Shown here: positions 9,997-18,924 of the stretch, piece after piece | Layout: each line of letters starts with the position of its first letter | How positions within the stretch are numbered: position 1 is the stretch's first letter | Assembly: GCF_006538165.1 (NCBI RefSeq) | Contig: NZ_BDLU01000028.1 | Coordinates: 1 to 64,000 of the forward strand | Reading direction: 5' to 3' | DNA from: Komagataeibacter diospyri | GTDB taxonomy: Bacteria > Pseudomonadota > Alphaproteobacteria > Acetobacterales > Acetobacteraceae | Length of the DNA stretch: 64,000 nt | The notes under the pieces: model-generated | Told to the model about the DNA's origin: nothing | What the model saw: only the letters and a program-made list of their open reading frames with translations | Databases searched by the model: none | Position numbers and translations under genes: made by a program

Positions 9997-10066
9997 GAAG
10001 CTTTTTTCAAAAAGCTTCAGAGAACGCCAGCCTGGTGAAAAAAAGCGACACCCCAAAACCTTTGTT
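9997..10066 (+). repeat. dispersed A-rich intergenic repeat, copy 2, with perfect hairpin
   Basis: Starts with a perfect 22-nt palindromic hairpin, GAAGCTTTTT TC AAAAAGCTTC (9997-10018). A second A-run follows, reading GAAAAAAAGCGACACCCC then AAAACCTTTG (10037-10064). It lies between the converging DUF3429 gene and the aldehyde dehydrogenase operon, next to the classical terminator at 10083. Shares the A-run/GCKWCACC/AAAACYTT core with the other copies. Confidence 0.65.
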
Positions 10067-10082
10067 TTTTATCCCGGACAAT

Positions 10083-10118
10083 AAAAAACCCCGGCATGCA
10101 TCGCATCCCGGGGTTTTT
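10083..10118. terminator. intrinsic terminator of the aldehyde dehydrogenase operon
   Basis: AAAAAACCCCGG (10083-10094) pairs with CCGGGGTTTTT (10108-10118) around a 13-nt loop. It lies 21 bp beyond the stop of the large aldehyde dehydrogenase subunit on the minus strand, and the flanking A and T runs suit termination in both directions. Confidence 0.85.
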
Positions 10119-10138
10119 CGTGTTCAGGTTGTAACCGC

Positions 10139-12460
10139 TTAACCGTTCTGCAGGCCGCGCAGCACATCCGCCGGACGGACCGGCATATGACGCAGGCGCA
10201 CGCCCACGGCATTGAAGATGGCGTTGCCGATTGCTGGACCGACCACCGTCGTGCCGGGTTCACCCAGGCCCATCGGCTTTTCAGTGCTGGGCAGGAACTC
10301 GATGTCCATTTCCGGCGTGTCGGCAATACGCAGCGGCGTATAGGTGTTCAGGTTACGGTCAACCGGCATGCCGTTGACGATTTCCGTGTTCTCGAACAGG
10401 GCCATGCTCAGGCCCCACAGCGCGGCGCCCTCGGTCTGGGCCTTCGCGCCATCGGGGTCGACCACCGTGCCGGCATCGACAACAATGGTCAGCTTCTGGC
10501 ATGTCACCACGCCGGTGCTGCGATCCACATGCACCTGCGCAACACAGCCGATCCATGTCGGCATGCCGCGTTCCTGACCCGCCGTGGTGGCAAGGCCCAT
10601 CGCGGTGTCCTTGGGCAGGTTGGCCTTGCCCCAGTTCACCTTTTCCATAAGCCTGCGTACGACTGCGGCCTGACGCAGCGCGCCACCGACGGAATCGGGG
10701 GCCTGTCCCTTGTTACGACCCTGCGCGGTCAGCAGTTCAAGACGGAACTGCGCGGGATCCTTTTTCTGGCGGTGCGCGACTTCATCAAGGAAGCACTCGA
10801 TCCCCCAGCTGGTCCAGCCGGGGCTGACCGAACGCAGCCAGCCGGGACGGAAGGTCTTTTCCGCCAGGTCATTGCGCAGCGCCCGCACCCGGAAGGCACC
10901 GACTTCATACCAGTGGTCACCACCAGCGATGGCGAACTGGTCATACGGCTTGCCATCCACGCCCTTTTCCATGAACGCTTCGGCCATCACGCCCGTGGGC
11001 CAGCCAGCGGCAGCCTGATAGTCCATGGAGGTAATCCTGTCGCTGGCGTCAAATGCCATGCGCAGGCGCTGGACCGAAGGCGAACGGAAGGAGTCAAACT
11101 GCATGTCATCTGACCGTGTCAGGATCAGCTTGACCGGCTTGCCCCCCAGCGCCTTGGACGCAAGGGCAGCCGGGATCATGTAATCCCCGTTCAGCCGGCG
11201 GCCAAACCCGCCACCAAGCAGATAGCTGCGCAGGATGACCTTGGATTCCGGCACCTGCAGCGACTTGGCCAGCGTGGGCAGGATCAGGCTCTGCCACTGG
11301 TTGCCTGCATGGATCTCGTAGACGCCGTCCTTTTCAAAGGCCAGCGCGTTGGTCGGTTCCAGCTGGTAATGCAGCACGGATGCACAGGTATACTCCTGTT
11401 CCATGACCGTGTGCGCGCTGCCGAAGGCCTGATCCACACCATCATCATTGAAGATGTAGACGCCGCCTTCCTTGTTATTGATCAGCTCCCGGCCACGGTC
11501 CTGAATGTCGCGTTCTGACGTGTGGATCGTCTCGCCCGGCGTCCATTCAACCTTCAGCGCATCGGTCGCGCGGATGGCGGCGCTGTAGCTTTCAGCCAGC
11601 ACCACGACCCAGCCCTGCACAACCTGCGACGGATCATCAATCAGCAGGTACCGGATATAGCCCCTGATCTTCTTCGCATCGGTATCGTCAACCGAACGGA
11701 CCTTGGAACCATAGCGTGTCGGCGGCATCTTGGGACGAGCATAGACCATGCCCTCCACCCTGGCGTCGATGCCATAGATGGCGGTGCCATTGGTCTTGGC
11801 GGGAATGTCCAGCGCCTTGAGTTCGGCATTGCCGATCAGCCTGCGCTCGCTTGCGGGCTTGAGCGGCAGCCTGGCCATTTCCTCGGGCGTGAAGGAATGG
11901 GACGGATGCCCCTTGGCCACGATGTCGCCAAAGCTGATCTGCCTGTTACCGGCACTGACAATGCTGTTGGCAACCGTGCACTTGTCCGGCGTGGTACCCA
12001 GCAGGCGTGCGCCTTCTTCCACCATGGCCGTGCGCGTCGCCGCACCCGCCTGGCGGAAGACATCCCATGTCATCCACACCGACCAGCTGCCACCAGTGAC
12101 CATCAGGCCCCATTTGGGGTCGGTGTCCACATAGTTGATGCGGACCTTGCTCCAGTCGGCTTCCATTTCATCCGCGATGATGCGGGCGAGGGCGGTGCCG
12201 ATATGCTGGCCCATTTCCGCGCGGATGATGTTGACCGTGATTTCCCCATCAGGTGCGATCGAACACCAGATGGTGGGTTCGAACGCTCCGTCACCCGGCA
12301 ATGATCTGTCGAGCGGGAAAATCTGGTTGGCGGCTGAGGGGCGTGCGAAGCCAAACATGACGCCGGCGCCAAGCGAGGTGACAAGGAAGCCGCGACGTGA
12401 CAGGGAAGCCTGTTCACGGCGTCCGTCCTTGCCAAGGCGGAAGCGGTTTAATCTACCCAT
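10139..12460 (-). CDS. aldH: membrane-bound aldehyde dehydrogenase, molybdopterin large subunit
   Basis: 773 aa large subunit of the periplasmic aldehyde dehydrogenase that oxidises acetaldehyde to acetate and passes electrons to ubiquinone, the second step of vinegar fermentation. A twin-arginine signal (SRRGFL, residues 21-26, then a hydrophobic run to about 40) indicates export as a folded cofactor-loaded protein. Repeated molybdenum-hydroxylase features are visible, including LGGGFGRR and MGLGEPGTTVVGPAI near the C-terminus. Length and sequence agree with the A. polyoxogenes enzyme as I remember it; that enzyme was once called PQQ-dependent, but this family binds molybdopterin. The start at 12460 has GGAG 9 nt upstream and overlaps the 2Fe-2S gene by 8 nt. 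Confidence 0.94.
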   Translation of the reverse strand: MGRLNRFRLGKDGRREQASLSRRGFLVTSLGAGVMFGFARPSAANQIFPLDRSLPGDGAFEPTIWCSIAPDGEITVNIIRAEMGQHIGTALARIIADEMEADWSKVRINYVDTDPKWGLMVTGGSWSVWMTWDVFRQAGAATRTAMVEEGARLLGTTPDKCTVANSIVSAGNRQISFGDIVAKGHPSHSFTPEEMARLPLKPASERRLIGNAELKALDIPAKTNGTAIYGIDARVEGMVYARPKMPPTRYGSKVRSVDDTDAKKIRGYIRYLLIDDPSQVVQGWVVVLAESYSAAIRATDALKVEWTPGETIHTSERDIQDRGRELINNKEGGVYIFNDDGVDQAFGSAHTVMEQEYTCASVLHYQLEPTNALAFEKDGVYEIHAGNQWQSLILPTLAKSLQVPESKVILRSYLLGGGFGRRLNGDYMIPAALASKALGGKPVKLILTRSDDMQFDSFRSPSVQRLRMAFDASDRITSMDYQAAAGWPTGVMAEAFMEKGVDGKPYDQFAIAGGDHWYEVGAFRVRALRNDLAEKTFRPGWLRSVSPGWTSWGIECFLDEVAHRQKKDPAQFRLELLTAQGRNKGQAPDSVGGALRQAAVVRRLMEKVNWGKANLPKDTAMGLATTAGQERGMPTWIGCVAQVHVDRSTGVVTCQKLTIVVDAGTVVDPDGAKAQTEGAALWGLSMALFENTEIVNGMPVDRNLNTYTPLRIADTPEMDIEFLPSTEKPMGLGEPGTTVVGPAIGNAIFNAVGVRLRHMPVRPADVLRGLQNG

Positions 12461-12926
12461 TTGATGCATCTCCGCGTGCGGTGGCCGCGGCCTTCTTGAT
12501 GGCCTCACGAATGCGAATGTAGGTCATGCACCGGCACAGGCTGCCAGCCATGACGGCATCGATTTCCTCATCCGTGGGAGAGGGGTAATCCTTCAGCAGG
12601 CTCACGGCCTGCATGATCTGCCCGGACTGGCAGTAGCCGCACTGCGGCACCTGGATTTCACGCCAGGCCTGCTGGACCGGGTGGTTACCCTCGGGATCGA
12701 TGCCTTCGATCGTGGTGATGTCAGCGCCTTCGGCGGCGCTGACGGGGGTCACGCAGGAACGGGTGGCCCGGCCACCGATATGGATGGTGCACGCACCACA
12801 CATACCGATACCGCAACCGAATTTCGTTCCGGTCAGGCCAACTTCGTCACGGATGACCCACAGCAGGGGGGTATCACCCGGTACGTCAACGGTTACTTCC
12901 CGTCCATTGAGGCGAAAGGTCGTCAT
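12453..12926 (-). CDS. aldF: aldehyde dehydrogenase, 2Fe-2S iron-sulfur subunit
   Basis: 157 aa small subunit with two [2Fe-2S] clusters typical of the xanthine dehydrogenase superfamily. The plant-ferredoxin-type ligands are Cys38, Cys43, Cys46 and Cys58 (CGIGMCGAC...C); the C-terminal cluster uses CGYC (96-99) and CRC (131-133). It relays electrons from the Mo site of the large subunit to the haem subunit. There is no signal peptide, so it probably hitch-hikes through the Tat pathway with the large subunit. Middle gene of the three-gene operon. The symbol follows the A. europaeus usage as I recall it; naming varies between species. Confidence 0.9.
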   Translation of the reverse strand: MTTFRLNGREVTVDVPGDTPLLWVIRDEVGLTGTKFGCGIGMCGACTIHIGGRATRSCVTPVSAAEGADITTIEGIDPEGNHPVQQAWREIQVPQCGYCQSGQIMQAVSLLKDYPSPTDEEIDAVMAGSLCRCMTYIRIREAIKKAAATARGDASNG

Positions 12927-12947
12927 GTTCTAGCTCCGTCTTTCAGC

Positions 12948-14276
12948 TCAATGGGACGACGCGACAGGGGGGACGGGCAGGGTCTTGCGAACCTCGCCCG
13001 CCTTCTTCTCCAGATCGGTCCACGGCGGCAGGGTCGTGCGGGTCGCACGCAGGTAGGCCGCCAGGCGGGCCAGATCCGCATCCGAGAAGGAATGGTAGAA
13101 ACTGGGCATGGAAACGGTGGAAATGCCTTCCGTCGTCCCGATACCGCGCAGGATCACCTGGAACAGGTTGGTCGGCTCATCCAGCCACAGCGCGTTGTTC
13201 AGCGCCAGGTCGGGGCGACCTTCAACCGGCTGCGGGCCGGCATTGGCGTGACATGCGGCGCAGGCGCCTGCATACAGCTTCGCATTCGGGTTCACCTGCG
13301 GTCCGACCAGATCCTTCATGGATGCCTGCATGGCCCATGCAATGGCCTTGGGGTCCTGACTGACGCGGGTTGCGGAATGGTCGATCTGGGCCAGGTAATG
13401 TGCAATCGCATGCACATCGGATTCCGGCATCTCGCTCAGGCCGCCATGCACGACAGGCGACATGGGACCGGCGGCACTGCCATGCAGCGGAGCGGAACCG
13501 AAGCGCAGGTATTTGAAATACTCGTCTTCGGTCCAGACAACCGGGGTCGGGTTATGTTCATTGAGCGGGGGCGCGATCCAGTTGTCCACCGGGGCGCCAT
13601 CATACGGCGCGCTGGCCTTTTCCGCACCCATGAGGTTACGCGGAGTATGACAGGCGGAGCAGTGGCTCAGCCCTTCGGCCAGATATGCACCACGGTTCCA
13701 CTCGGCATCCTGGCCGGGATCGTTCTTCAGCGGTCCTTCGTGCAGGAACAGCAGTTTCCAGCCAGCCTGCTCCAGACGGATGTTGAAGGGGAAGCCCACC
13801 GTGTTGTCACGCTTGACCGAATGCACCGGCTCCCGCGTCATGAGGAAGGCATAGACATCATCGATGTCCTGATCCGTCATGTGCGTGAAGTGGTCAAACG
13901 GGAACGCCGGGAAAAGCTGCGTGCCGTCACGCGAAATGCCCTTGCGCATGGCGCGCTTGAAGGCGGCTTCCGACCAGTGGCCGATACCCGTTTCGGGATC
14001 AGGCGTGATGTTGGAGGAGAAGATGGCGCCAAAGGGCGTGTCCATCTTGTAATCGCCCGCAAGCTCCACGCCACGCTTGCCATCCGTGCGGGTATGGCAT
14101 TCGGCGCAGTAGCCGCCAGCGGCCAGCACGCGCCCGCGCTCGATCTGCGCTGCGGAGAAAGAGGAAGGAGGAGGCGGTGCAACCGGTGCAATGGCCGGAT
14201 ACCACGCATAGGCAAGGAACCCGACGCCGCCGGCGACACCGATCCCCACAATCGCTGCTGCAATACGCTTAATCAC
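12948..14276 (-). CDS. aldG: aldehyde dehydrogenase, tri-haem cytochrome c subunit
   Basis: 442 aa exported cytochrome with an N-terminal membrane helix/signal (about residues 4-27) and three haem c sites: CAECH (57-61), CSACH (206-210) and CAACH (339-343). This matches the cytochrome subunit of membrane-bound aldehyde and alcohol dehydrogenases, which donates electrons to ubiquinone. It is the first gene of the operon, 21 bp ahead of the 2Fe-2S gene, so expression of the whole complex should start in the 380-bp region upstream. An alcohol-dehydrogenase cytochrome subunit would look similar; the neighbours decide in favour of the aldehyde dehydrogenase. Confidence 0.9.
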   Translation of the reverse strand: MIKRIAAAIVGIGVAGGVGFLAYAWYPAIAPVAPPPPSSFSAAQIERGRVLAAGGYCAECHTRTDGKRGVELAGDYKMDTPFGAIFSSNITPDPETGIGHWSEAAFKRAMRKGISRDGTQLFPAFPFDHFTHMTDQDIDDVYAFLMTREPVHSVKRDNTVGFPFNIRLEQAGWKLLFLHEGPLKNDPGQDAEWNRGAYLAEGLSHCSACHTPRNLMGAEKASAPYDGAPVDNWIAPPLNEHNPTPVVWTEDEYFKYLRFGSAPLHGSAAGPMSPVVHGGLSEMPESDVHAIAHYLAQIDHSATRVSQDPKAIAWAMQASMKDLVGPQVNPNAKLYAGACAACHANAGPQPVEGRPDLALNNALWLDEPTNLFQVILRGIGTTEGISTVSMPSFYHSFSDADLARLAAYLRATRTTLPPWTDLEKKAGEVRKTLPVPPVASSH

Positions 14277-14521
14277 GATGTTCTCGCGGTTGTGAAAGTC
14301 ATCATATCACCCCGTATCATCCGCCCGGTTCCAGTGCCGGTATGGCGCGAAACACAAGAAACAGCGCATCGTTGCGCCGTCCTGAAGGCACCGGAACTGC
14401 CGGATGTGCGGGAACATCGGCGCCACGGCGGAAACTTTGTATTACCGTTTCCTAATCAAGCCGTTTGGGGGCGCGTAAGATCAAAGCTGTAATAAGAGTT
14501 ATTTATTTATAATATGAATAT

Positions 14522-14569
14522 AGCAGGACCACCGCAAACCCCTGAATAAATGGGTTTGCAGTGTCCTGT
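14522..14569. repeat. imperfect inverted repeat upstream of the aldehyde dehydrogenase operon
   Basis: AGCAGGACCACCGCAAACCC (14522-14541) pairs with GGGTTTGCAGTGTCCTGT (14552-14569) apart from about two mismatches and a one-base bulge, with a loop CTGAATAAAT. Followed at 14578-14603 by ATCTATA...TATAGAT. This lies in the 382-bp gap (14277-14658) between gcd and the aldehyde dehydrogenase operon, which has no credible gene. It could be a regulatory palindrome or RNA hairpin; the role is unknown. Confidence 0.5.
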
Positions 14570-14618
14570 CACAGCAATATCTATATACCAATGAATATAG
14601 ATAGAACCGGCCATGTCA

Positions 14619-14649
14619 AGCCGGGGAAGGAAAAAATCCTTCCCCGGCT
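14619..14649. terminator. 13-bp perfect hairpin after gcd
   Basis: AGCCGGGGAAGGA (14619-14631) and TCCTTCCCCGGCT (14637-14649) form a perfect 13-bp stem with a 5-nt A loop, 9 bp past the gcd stop on the minus strand. There is no clear U-tract after it, so it may be a terminator helper or mRNA 3' stabiliser rather than a standard terminator. Confidence 0.6.
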
Positions 14650-14658
14650 CTGCACGGC

Positions 14659-17046
14659 TCAGTTCTGGTCAGGCAGACTGTAGGCGACGATGTAGTCACC
14701 CAGCTTCGTGCCGAATGATCCGTGGCCACCATCGGCAGTCACGATGTACTGCTTGCCATCCACCGCATAGGTCATGGGGGTGGACTGGCCACCTGCGGGC
14801 AGGCGGTCCTGCCACAGCACGCGGCCGTTGGTCACGTCATACGCACGGATGTAGTAATCCAGTGTGGAGGTCAGGAACGCGACCCCACCCGCCGTGGTCA
14901 GCGGGCCGCCAAGGCTGGGCACACCCATCTTGATGGGCAGGGGCAGCGGCGCGCTATCGCGGATCGTGCCGTTGCGGTGCTTCCACACGATCTTGTTGGT
15001 ACGCAGGTCGATCCCGGACATGTAACCCCATGCAGGTTGCTTGCACGGCAGGCCGAATGGCGACAGGAACGGGTGCAGGTCTACACCATAGGGCACGCCA
15101 AACTGCGGCTGCACGCCACTTTCGCTGCCCGAGGGCAGGGACTTGTCAGGCGTTGCCGGATTGTTCGGGCCACGCGGGATCAGCCTGGACACGAACGGGA
15201 TGGCGATGGGGTTGGCGATCGCGATCTGGCGCACGGGGTCAACTGCAAGGCCACCCCATTCAAACATGCCCAGGTTACCGGGAAACACCAGCGTACCCTG
15301 CAGGGACGGCGGCGTGAACGTGCCATCATAGCGCAGGCGGTGGAACATGATGCGGCAGACCAGCTGGTCATACATCGTGCCGCCCCACATGTCGGCATCG
15401 GTCAGCAGCTTGCTGGGACGGAAGGTCAGCTGGGAGAAAGGCTGCGTGGGCGACAGGTGATCGCCGGGTGCAGCCCCCTGCGGCACGGGCCGTTCGGGCG
15501 CAGGCACGACCAGATGGCCATTGCGACGGTCCAGCACGAAGATGTTGCCGGTCTTGGCCGGGGCATACAGCGTGGGAATGACCTCACCCTGTTCGTTGCG
15601 GATATCGACCAGGCTGGGCTGGGCGGGGATGTCCATGTCCCACAGGTCATGATGAACGGTCTGGTAAGACCATACCAGCTTGCCGGTGGAGGCATTCAGC
15701 GCCACGATCGAACTGGCATAGCGTTCGGCATCCGCGCCGCGGTTGCCGCCCCAGATATCGGGCGTCTGCACACCCATCGGGATGTAGATCAGGTCCAGAT
15801 TGGCGTCATAGGACGACGTGATCCACGAATTGGGGGAATTGGGCACGAAAGTGTGGTGTTCGGACGGCATTTCGTTCGGGTCGGGATTGCCGGGATCGAA
15901 CGCCCATTTCAGCGCGCCGGTATGCACGTCGAACCCGCGCGTGACACCTGAGGGTTCATGCGTGGAATAATTGTCGGTCACCGCACCGGACACGATCACG
16001 GTGGTATCGGTCACGACAGGGGGAGATGTGGGTTCGTAAAAACCCAGCGTCTTGACGGGCATTCCGTCACGCAGGTCCACAACGCCGTTGTTGCCAAAGC
16101 TGGCGCAGCGCGCGCCGGTTTCGGCATCCAGAGCGAACAGCTGCCCGTCATTGGTGGGCAGGAAAATGCGGCGCGCGCATTCCACAGGGGGCGTGGCGGC
16201 TTCATTGGTCTGCGCTTCGGCCCTGTCCTCGTGATAGGACACGCCACGGCAGGTCAGGTGCTGGAAGGTGGGGTTGTACGCCAGCTTGGGATCGAACTTC
16301 CACCGCTGCCTGCCCGTTTTTGCATCAAGGGCGAACAGGATCTGGTGGGGTGTGCACAGGTACAGCGTATCACGGATCTTGATGGGTGTGACCTCATCGG
16401 TGATTTCACCGGGGTCATTGGGGCCACGCAGGTCGCCGGTGCGGAATGTCCACGCAACCTTCAGCCTGCTGACATTATCGGCATTAATCTGTTTGAGCGG
16501 AGAGAAACGGTCCCCGAACTGCGTGCGCCCATAGGCCTGCCAGTCGCCATCAGGCATCTGGTGGGCATCACCGGGTTCGGGGGCATCCTTGGCCACCGGC
16601 GGCAGGTTGCCCGCGATATCCTGCGGATCACCCGTCAGGGCGAAACCCACCACGACCACGGCAGCGCCAATGGCCCCCAGCAGCGGCACGCGCGCGCCCA
16701 TGCCTGCAGGCTGCAGGTGCCGCGTCACCCACGGCAGCGCCAGCACGATACCGATGGGGACAAGGATATCCCCACGCGGCGCCAGCGCCCAGAAGTCAAA
16801 CCCGGCTTCATTGACGGCCCATGCCATCGTGCCGAGCAGCAGGACCGCATAGACCGTAAGCGCGGATGCCTGCCGCCGGAACAGCAGGAATGCCGTCACC
16901 AGAAGCAGGACACCCGCGACAACATAGTAAAATGAACCCCCAATGAGACACAGCCACAGACCACCGCCCAACAGGTAAAGACCTGTCAGTGCGCAGACGG
17001 CTATGGCAGCCACCAGAAGGGGAGCCGAGCGTATAAGGCTATTCAT
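14659..17046 (-). CDS. gcd: membrane-bound PQQ-dependent glucose dehydrogenase
   Basis: 795 aa quinoprotein that oxidises D-glucose to glucono-lactone on the periplasmic face and reduces ubiquinone. Five N-terminal hydrophobic helices (residues about 8-140) anchor it, and the rest is an eight-bladed beta-propeller: DGDWQAYGRTQFGDRFSPL opens the catalytic domain, and typical tryptophan-docking blades such as WSYQTVHHDLWDMDIPAQPS and the C-terminal GGHGSFGTKLGDYIVAYSLP are clear. Length matches E. coli Gcd (796 aa). The ATG at 17046 is preceded by AGGAAAAC. It needs PQQ made elsewhere. Product gluconate could be taken up by the GntP-type permease at the right end of the window. Confidence 0.96.
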   Translation of the reverse strand: MNSLIRSAPLLVAAIAVCALTGLYLLGGGLWLCLIGGSFYYVVAGVLLLVTAFLLFRRQASALTVYAVLLLGTMAWAVNEAGFDFWALAPRGDILVPIGIVLALPWVTRHLQPAGMGARVPLLGAIGAAVVVVGFALTGDPQDIAGNLPPVAKDAPEPGDAHQMPDGDWQAYGRTQFGDRFSPLKQINADNVSRLKVAWTFRTGDLRGPNDPGEITDEVTPIKIRDTLYLCTPHQILFALDAKTGRQRWKFDPKLAYNPTFQHLTCRGVSYHEDRAEAQTNEAATPPVECARRIFLPTNDGQLFALDAETGARCASFGNNGVVDLRDGMPVKTLGFYEPTSPPVVTDTTVIVSGAVTDNYSTHEPSGVTRGFDVHTGALKWAFDPGNPDPNEMPSEHHTFVPNSPNSWITSSYDANLDLIYIPMGVQTPDIWGGNRGADAERYASSIVALNASTGKLVWSYQTVHHDLWDMDIPAQPSLVDIRNEQGEVIPTLYAPAKTGNIFVLDRRNGHLVVPAPERPVPQGAAPGDHLSPTQPFSQLTFRPSKLLTDADMWGGTMYDQLVCRIMFHRLRYDGTFTPPSLQGTLVFPGNLGMFEWGGLAVDPVRQIAIANPIAIPFVSRLIPRGPNNPATPDKSLPSGSESGVQPQFGVPYGVDLHPFLSPFGLPCKQPAWGYMSGIDLRTNKIVWKHRNGTIRDSAPLPLPIKMGVPSLGGPLTTAGGVAFLTSTLDYYIRAYDVTNGRVLWQDRLPAGGQSTPMTYAVDGKQYIVTADGGHGSFGTKLGDYIVAYSLPDQN

Positions 17047-17184
17047 AAGTTTTCCTGATTACCGTGATACAATCCGAACATTCTCCCATGAGAAAACGTA
17101 GGACTTCCCTCCGGGTCAAGCCTAACTTTATGAATAAATCGTGTGTCCGAATATTTCAGGATGCATTTTCAGCACCCTGAACGG

Positions 17185-18666
17185 CTATTTCCCACTGGAT
17201 ACAACTGTCGCCAGCGTCGCCCGCGTGCCATTGGCCCGGATGGACTGCCGCATGGTCAGGTAAGCCTGCACGAATCCAGGACTGTCACCCAGTTCCCACC
17301 CGGCAAAGGCGCTCATGTCCAGCGCATCCCCCAGCCGTGGCGAGGCCGCTTTCACCCGGTCGTCATCGGTCAGGTGCGGTTCGACAATGGCGTAGGCCTG
17401 TCCCCTGTCATCATGGCCACGCAGGTATTCGGCGTAACAGGCCACGACAAAGGCGATGCGCTCCACGGGGCGCTCATGCGCGATCACGCCCATGGCCGTG
17501 CTCTTGATGAACATGGGCAGCTTGGACGTACTGTCGGATGCGATACGCAGAAGCTGGTCACTGATTGCCCGGTTGCGGAAGCGGTGCAGCAGGCGCCGGC
17601 CGTATTCGGTCAGCGCCATGCCCGGTGGCGCGTGCAGCAGGGGTTCCGCGTCAAAGGCGAGGTACTGCTCGACCAGCGTGACTTCGTTCAGGTCTTCCAT
17701 GATTTCACTGACCACACGATAGCCCGACAGCACGCCAGACAGCCCCAGCAGCGAGTGGGAGGCATTGAGCATATGCAGCTTCACCTCCTCATACGGCTGG
17801 ACATTATCCGTGAACTGCACACCGACAGCATCGAGTTCAGGGCGACCGGCGCAGAATTTGTCCTCCACCACCCACTGGATGAAATCCTCGCAGAAAACGG
17901 GAATGCGGTCATCAATCCCGCTTTCCGCATCAAGCCGACGGATATCATCGGGATGGACGGCAGGCGTAATGCGATCGACCATGGTGCAGGGGAAGGTGAC
18001 GTTTTCCTCCATCCACTGCGCAAGGCCCGCGTCACGCGCACGCGCCCAGCCCAGGACGGCCGTGCGGGCGACATGGCCATTCTGGGGCAGGTTGTCACAT
18101 GACAGGATGGTAAACGGGCCGGCACCACTTTCGCGCCGTTTGCGCAGCGCCTCGGTCAGCAGGCCGAATACGGTATGCGGCACCTCGCGCTTCAGGTCCT
18201 CGGCGATCAGGGGATGATCGATGGGAAAGACACCGTTTTCATCAACATAGTAGCCGCCTTCGGTCACGGTCATGCTGACAATGCGGATCGCGGGATCAGC
18301 CAGCCGCGCGATGGTGGCCGCGCGGTCGGCGGGTGCATACATGTATTCTGTAATGGAACCGATCACCCGCACCACATTGGGCATGTCGGGGGCGCATTCG
18401 GTCAGGGAATACAGGCAGTCCTGTGCCGCCATGTCCTGTGCCTTTTCGGCCTCGTGCGGGTTTTCCATCAACCCTATGCCCAGCAGCCCCCAGTCGGCCT
18501 GACCGGGACGGTCCAGCACACGGTCCATGTAAACCGCCTGATGGGCACGATGGAAATTGCCCACGCTGATATGGGCAATACCGGGCGTTACCCTGCTGCG
18601 GTCATAGGCAGGCACGATGATATTGCCCGGCAGATGGGGCAGGGTCGTATTATTGAGTACGGTCAT
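17185..18666 (-). CDS. mannitol 2-dehydrogenase family (long-chain polyol dehydrogenase)
   Basis: 493 aa cytoplasmic NAD(P)-dependent polyol dehydrogenase. The N-terminal Rossmann part shows VGNFHRAHQAVYMDR and GIGLMENP; the catalytic part shows SCDNLPQNG, VDRITPAV, EDFIQWVVED, the KLHMLNASHS active-site segment with the conserved lysine, and KLPMFIKSTA. Members convert mannitol to fructose, or fructuronate/tagaturonate to the matching acids; the length and the DNLPQNG/FCEDF blocks favour the mannitol dehydrogenase branch. The start at 18666 (MTVLNN) is preceded by GGA about 9 nt upstream. It lies upstream of gcd on the same strand with a 138-bp gap, so a separate promoter for gcd is likely. 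Confidence 0.85.
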   Translation of the reverse strand: MTVLNNTTLPHLPGNIIVPAYDRSRVTPGIAHISVGNFHRAHQAVYMDRVLDRPGQADWGLLGIGLMENPHEAEKAQDMAAQDCLYSLTECAPDMPNVVRVIGSITEYMYAPADRAATIARLADPAIRIVSMTVTEGGYYVDENGVFPIDHPLIAEDLKREVPHTVFGLLTEALRKRRESGAGPFTILSCDNLPQNGHVARTAVLGWARARDAGLAQWMEENVTFPCTMVDRITPAVHPDDIRRLDAESGIDDRIPVFCEDFIQWVVEDKFCAGRPELDAVGVQFTDNVQPYEEVKLHMLNASHSLLGLSGVLSGYRVVSEIMEDLNEVTLVEQYLAFDAEPLLHAPPGMALTEYGRRLLHRFRNRAISDQLLRIASDSTSKLPMFIKSTAMGVIAHERPVERIAFVVACYAEYLRGHDDRGQAYAIVEPHLTDDDRVKAASPRLGDALDMSAFAGWELGDSPGFVQAYLTMRQSIRANGTRATLATVVSSGK

Positions 18667-18924
18667 GAACCATTTTCCACGGAAAGTATCCACGACGCGT
18701 AATCAGAAACGCAGGATCATACAACCCGTCAATACTGCGAACCTGCGGTTGACACAGGTCAGGGCAGGCATTGCGGGCGGGTAATTTGCACTTCCAATAC
18801 CCGGTCGCTGTTTTCTAATGGGGAAAACTGCCCTATTAAGCCTTTCCGCCGTTGCATATCCGGTGTTCCGGTCCCGAAAAATGACGGCAGGGACAGCCCT
18901 GGCCGGATCTGTTGTTGGTAATGA

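Noticed and set aside
10139..12460. PQQ cofactor for the large aldehyde dehydrogenase subunit
   Set aside because: Old database names say PQQ, but the sequence belongs to the molybdenum hydroxylase superfamily with a paired 2Fe-2S subunit, so a molybdopterin cofactor is the better reading.
12681..14492. 603-residue plus-strand open frame
   Set aside because: It is antisense to the ald cytochrome gene and the 2Fe-2S subunit and has an arginine/histidine/glutamine-rich composition typical of shadow frames in GC-rich DNA. The minus-strand genes have clear motifs.
14722..15951. 409-residue plus-strand open frame inside gcd
   Set aside because: Antisense shadow of the PQQ glucose dehydrogenase; no start site and no family likeness.
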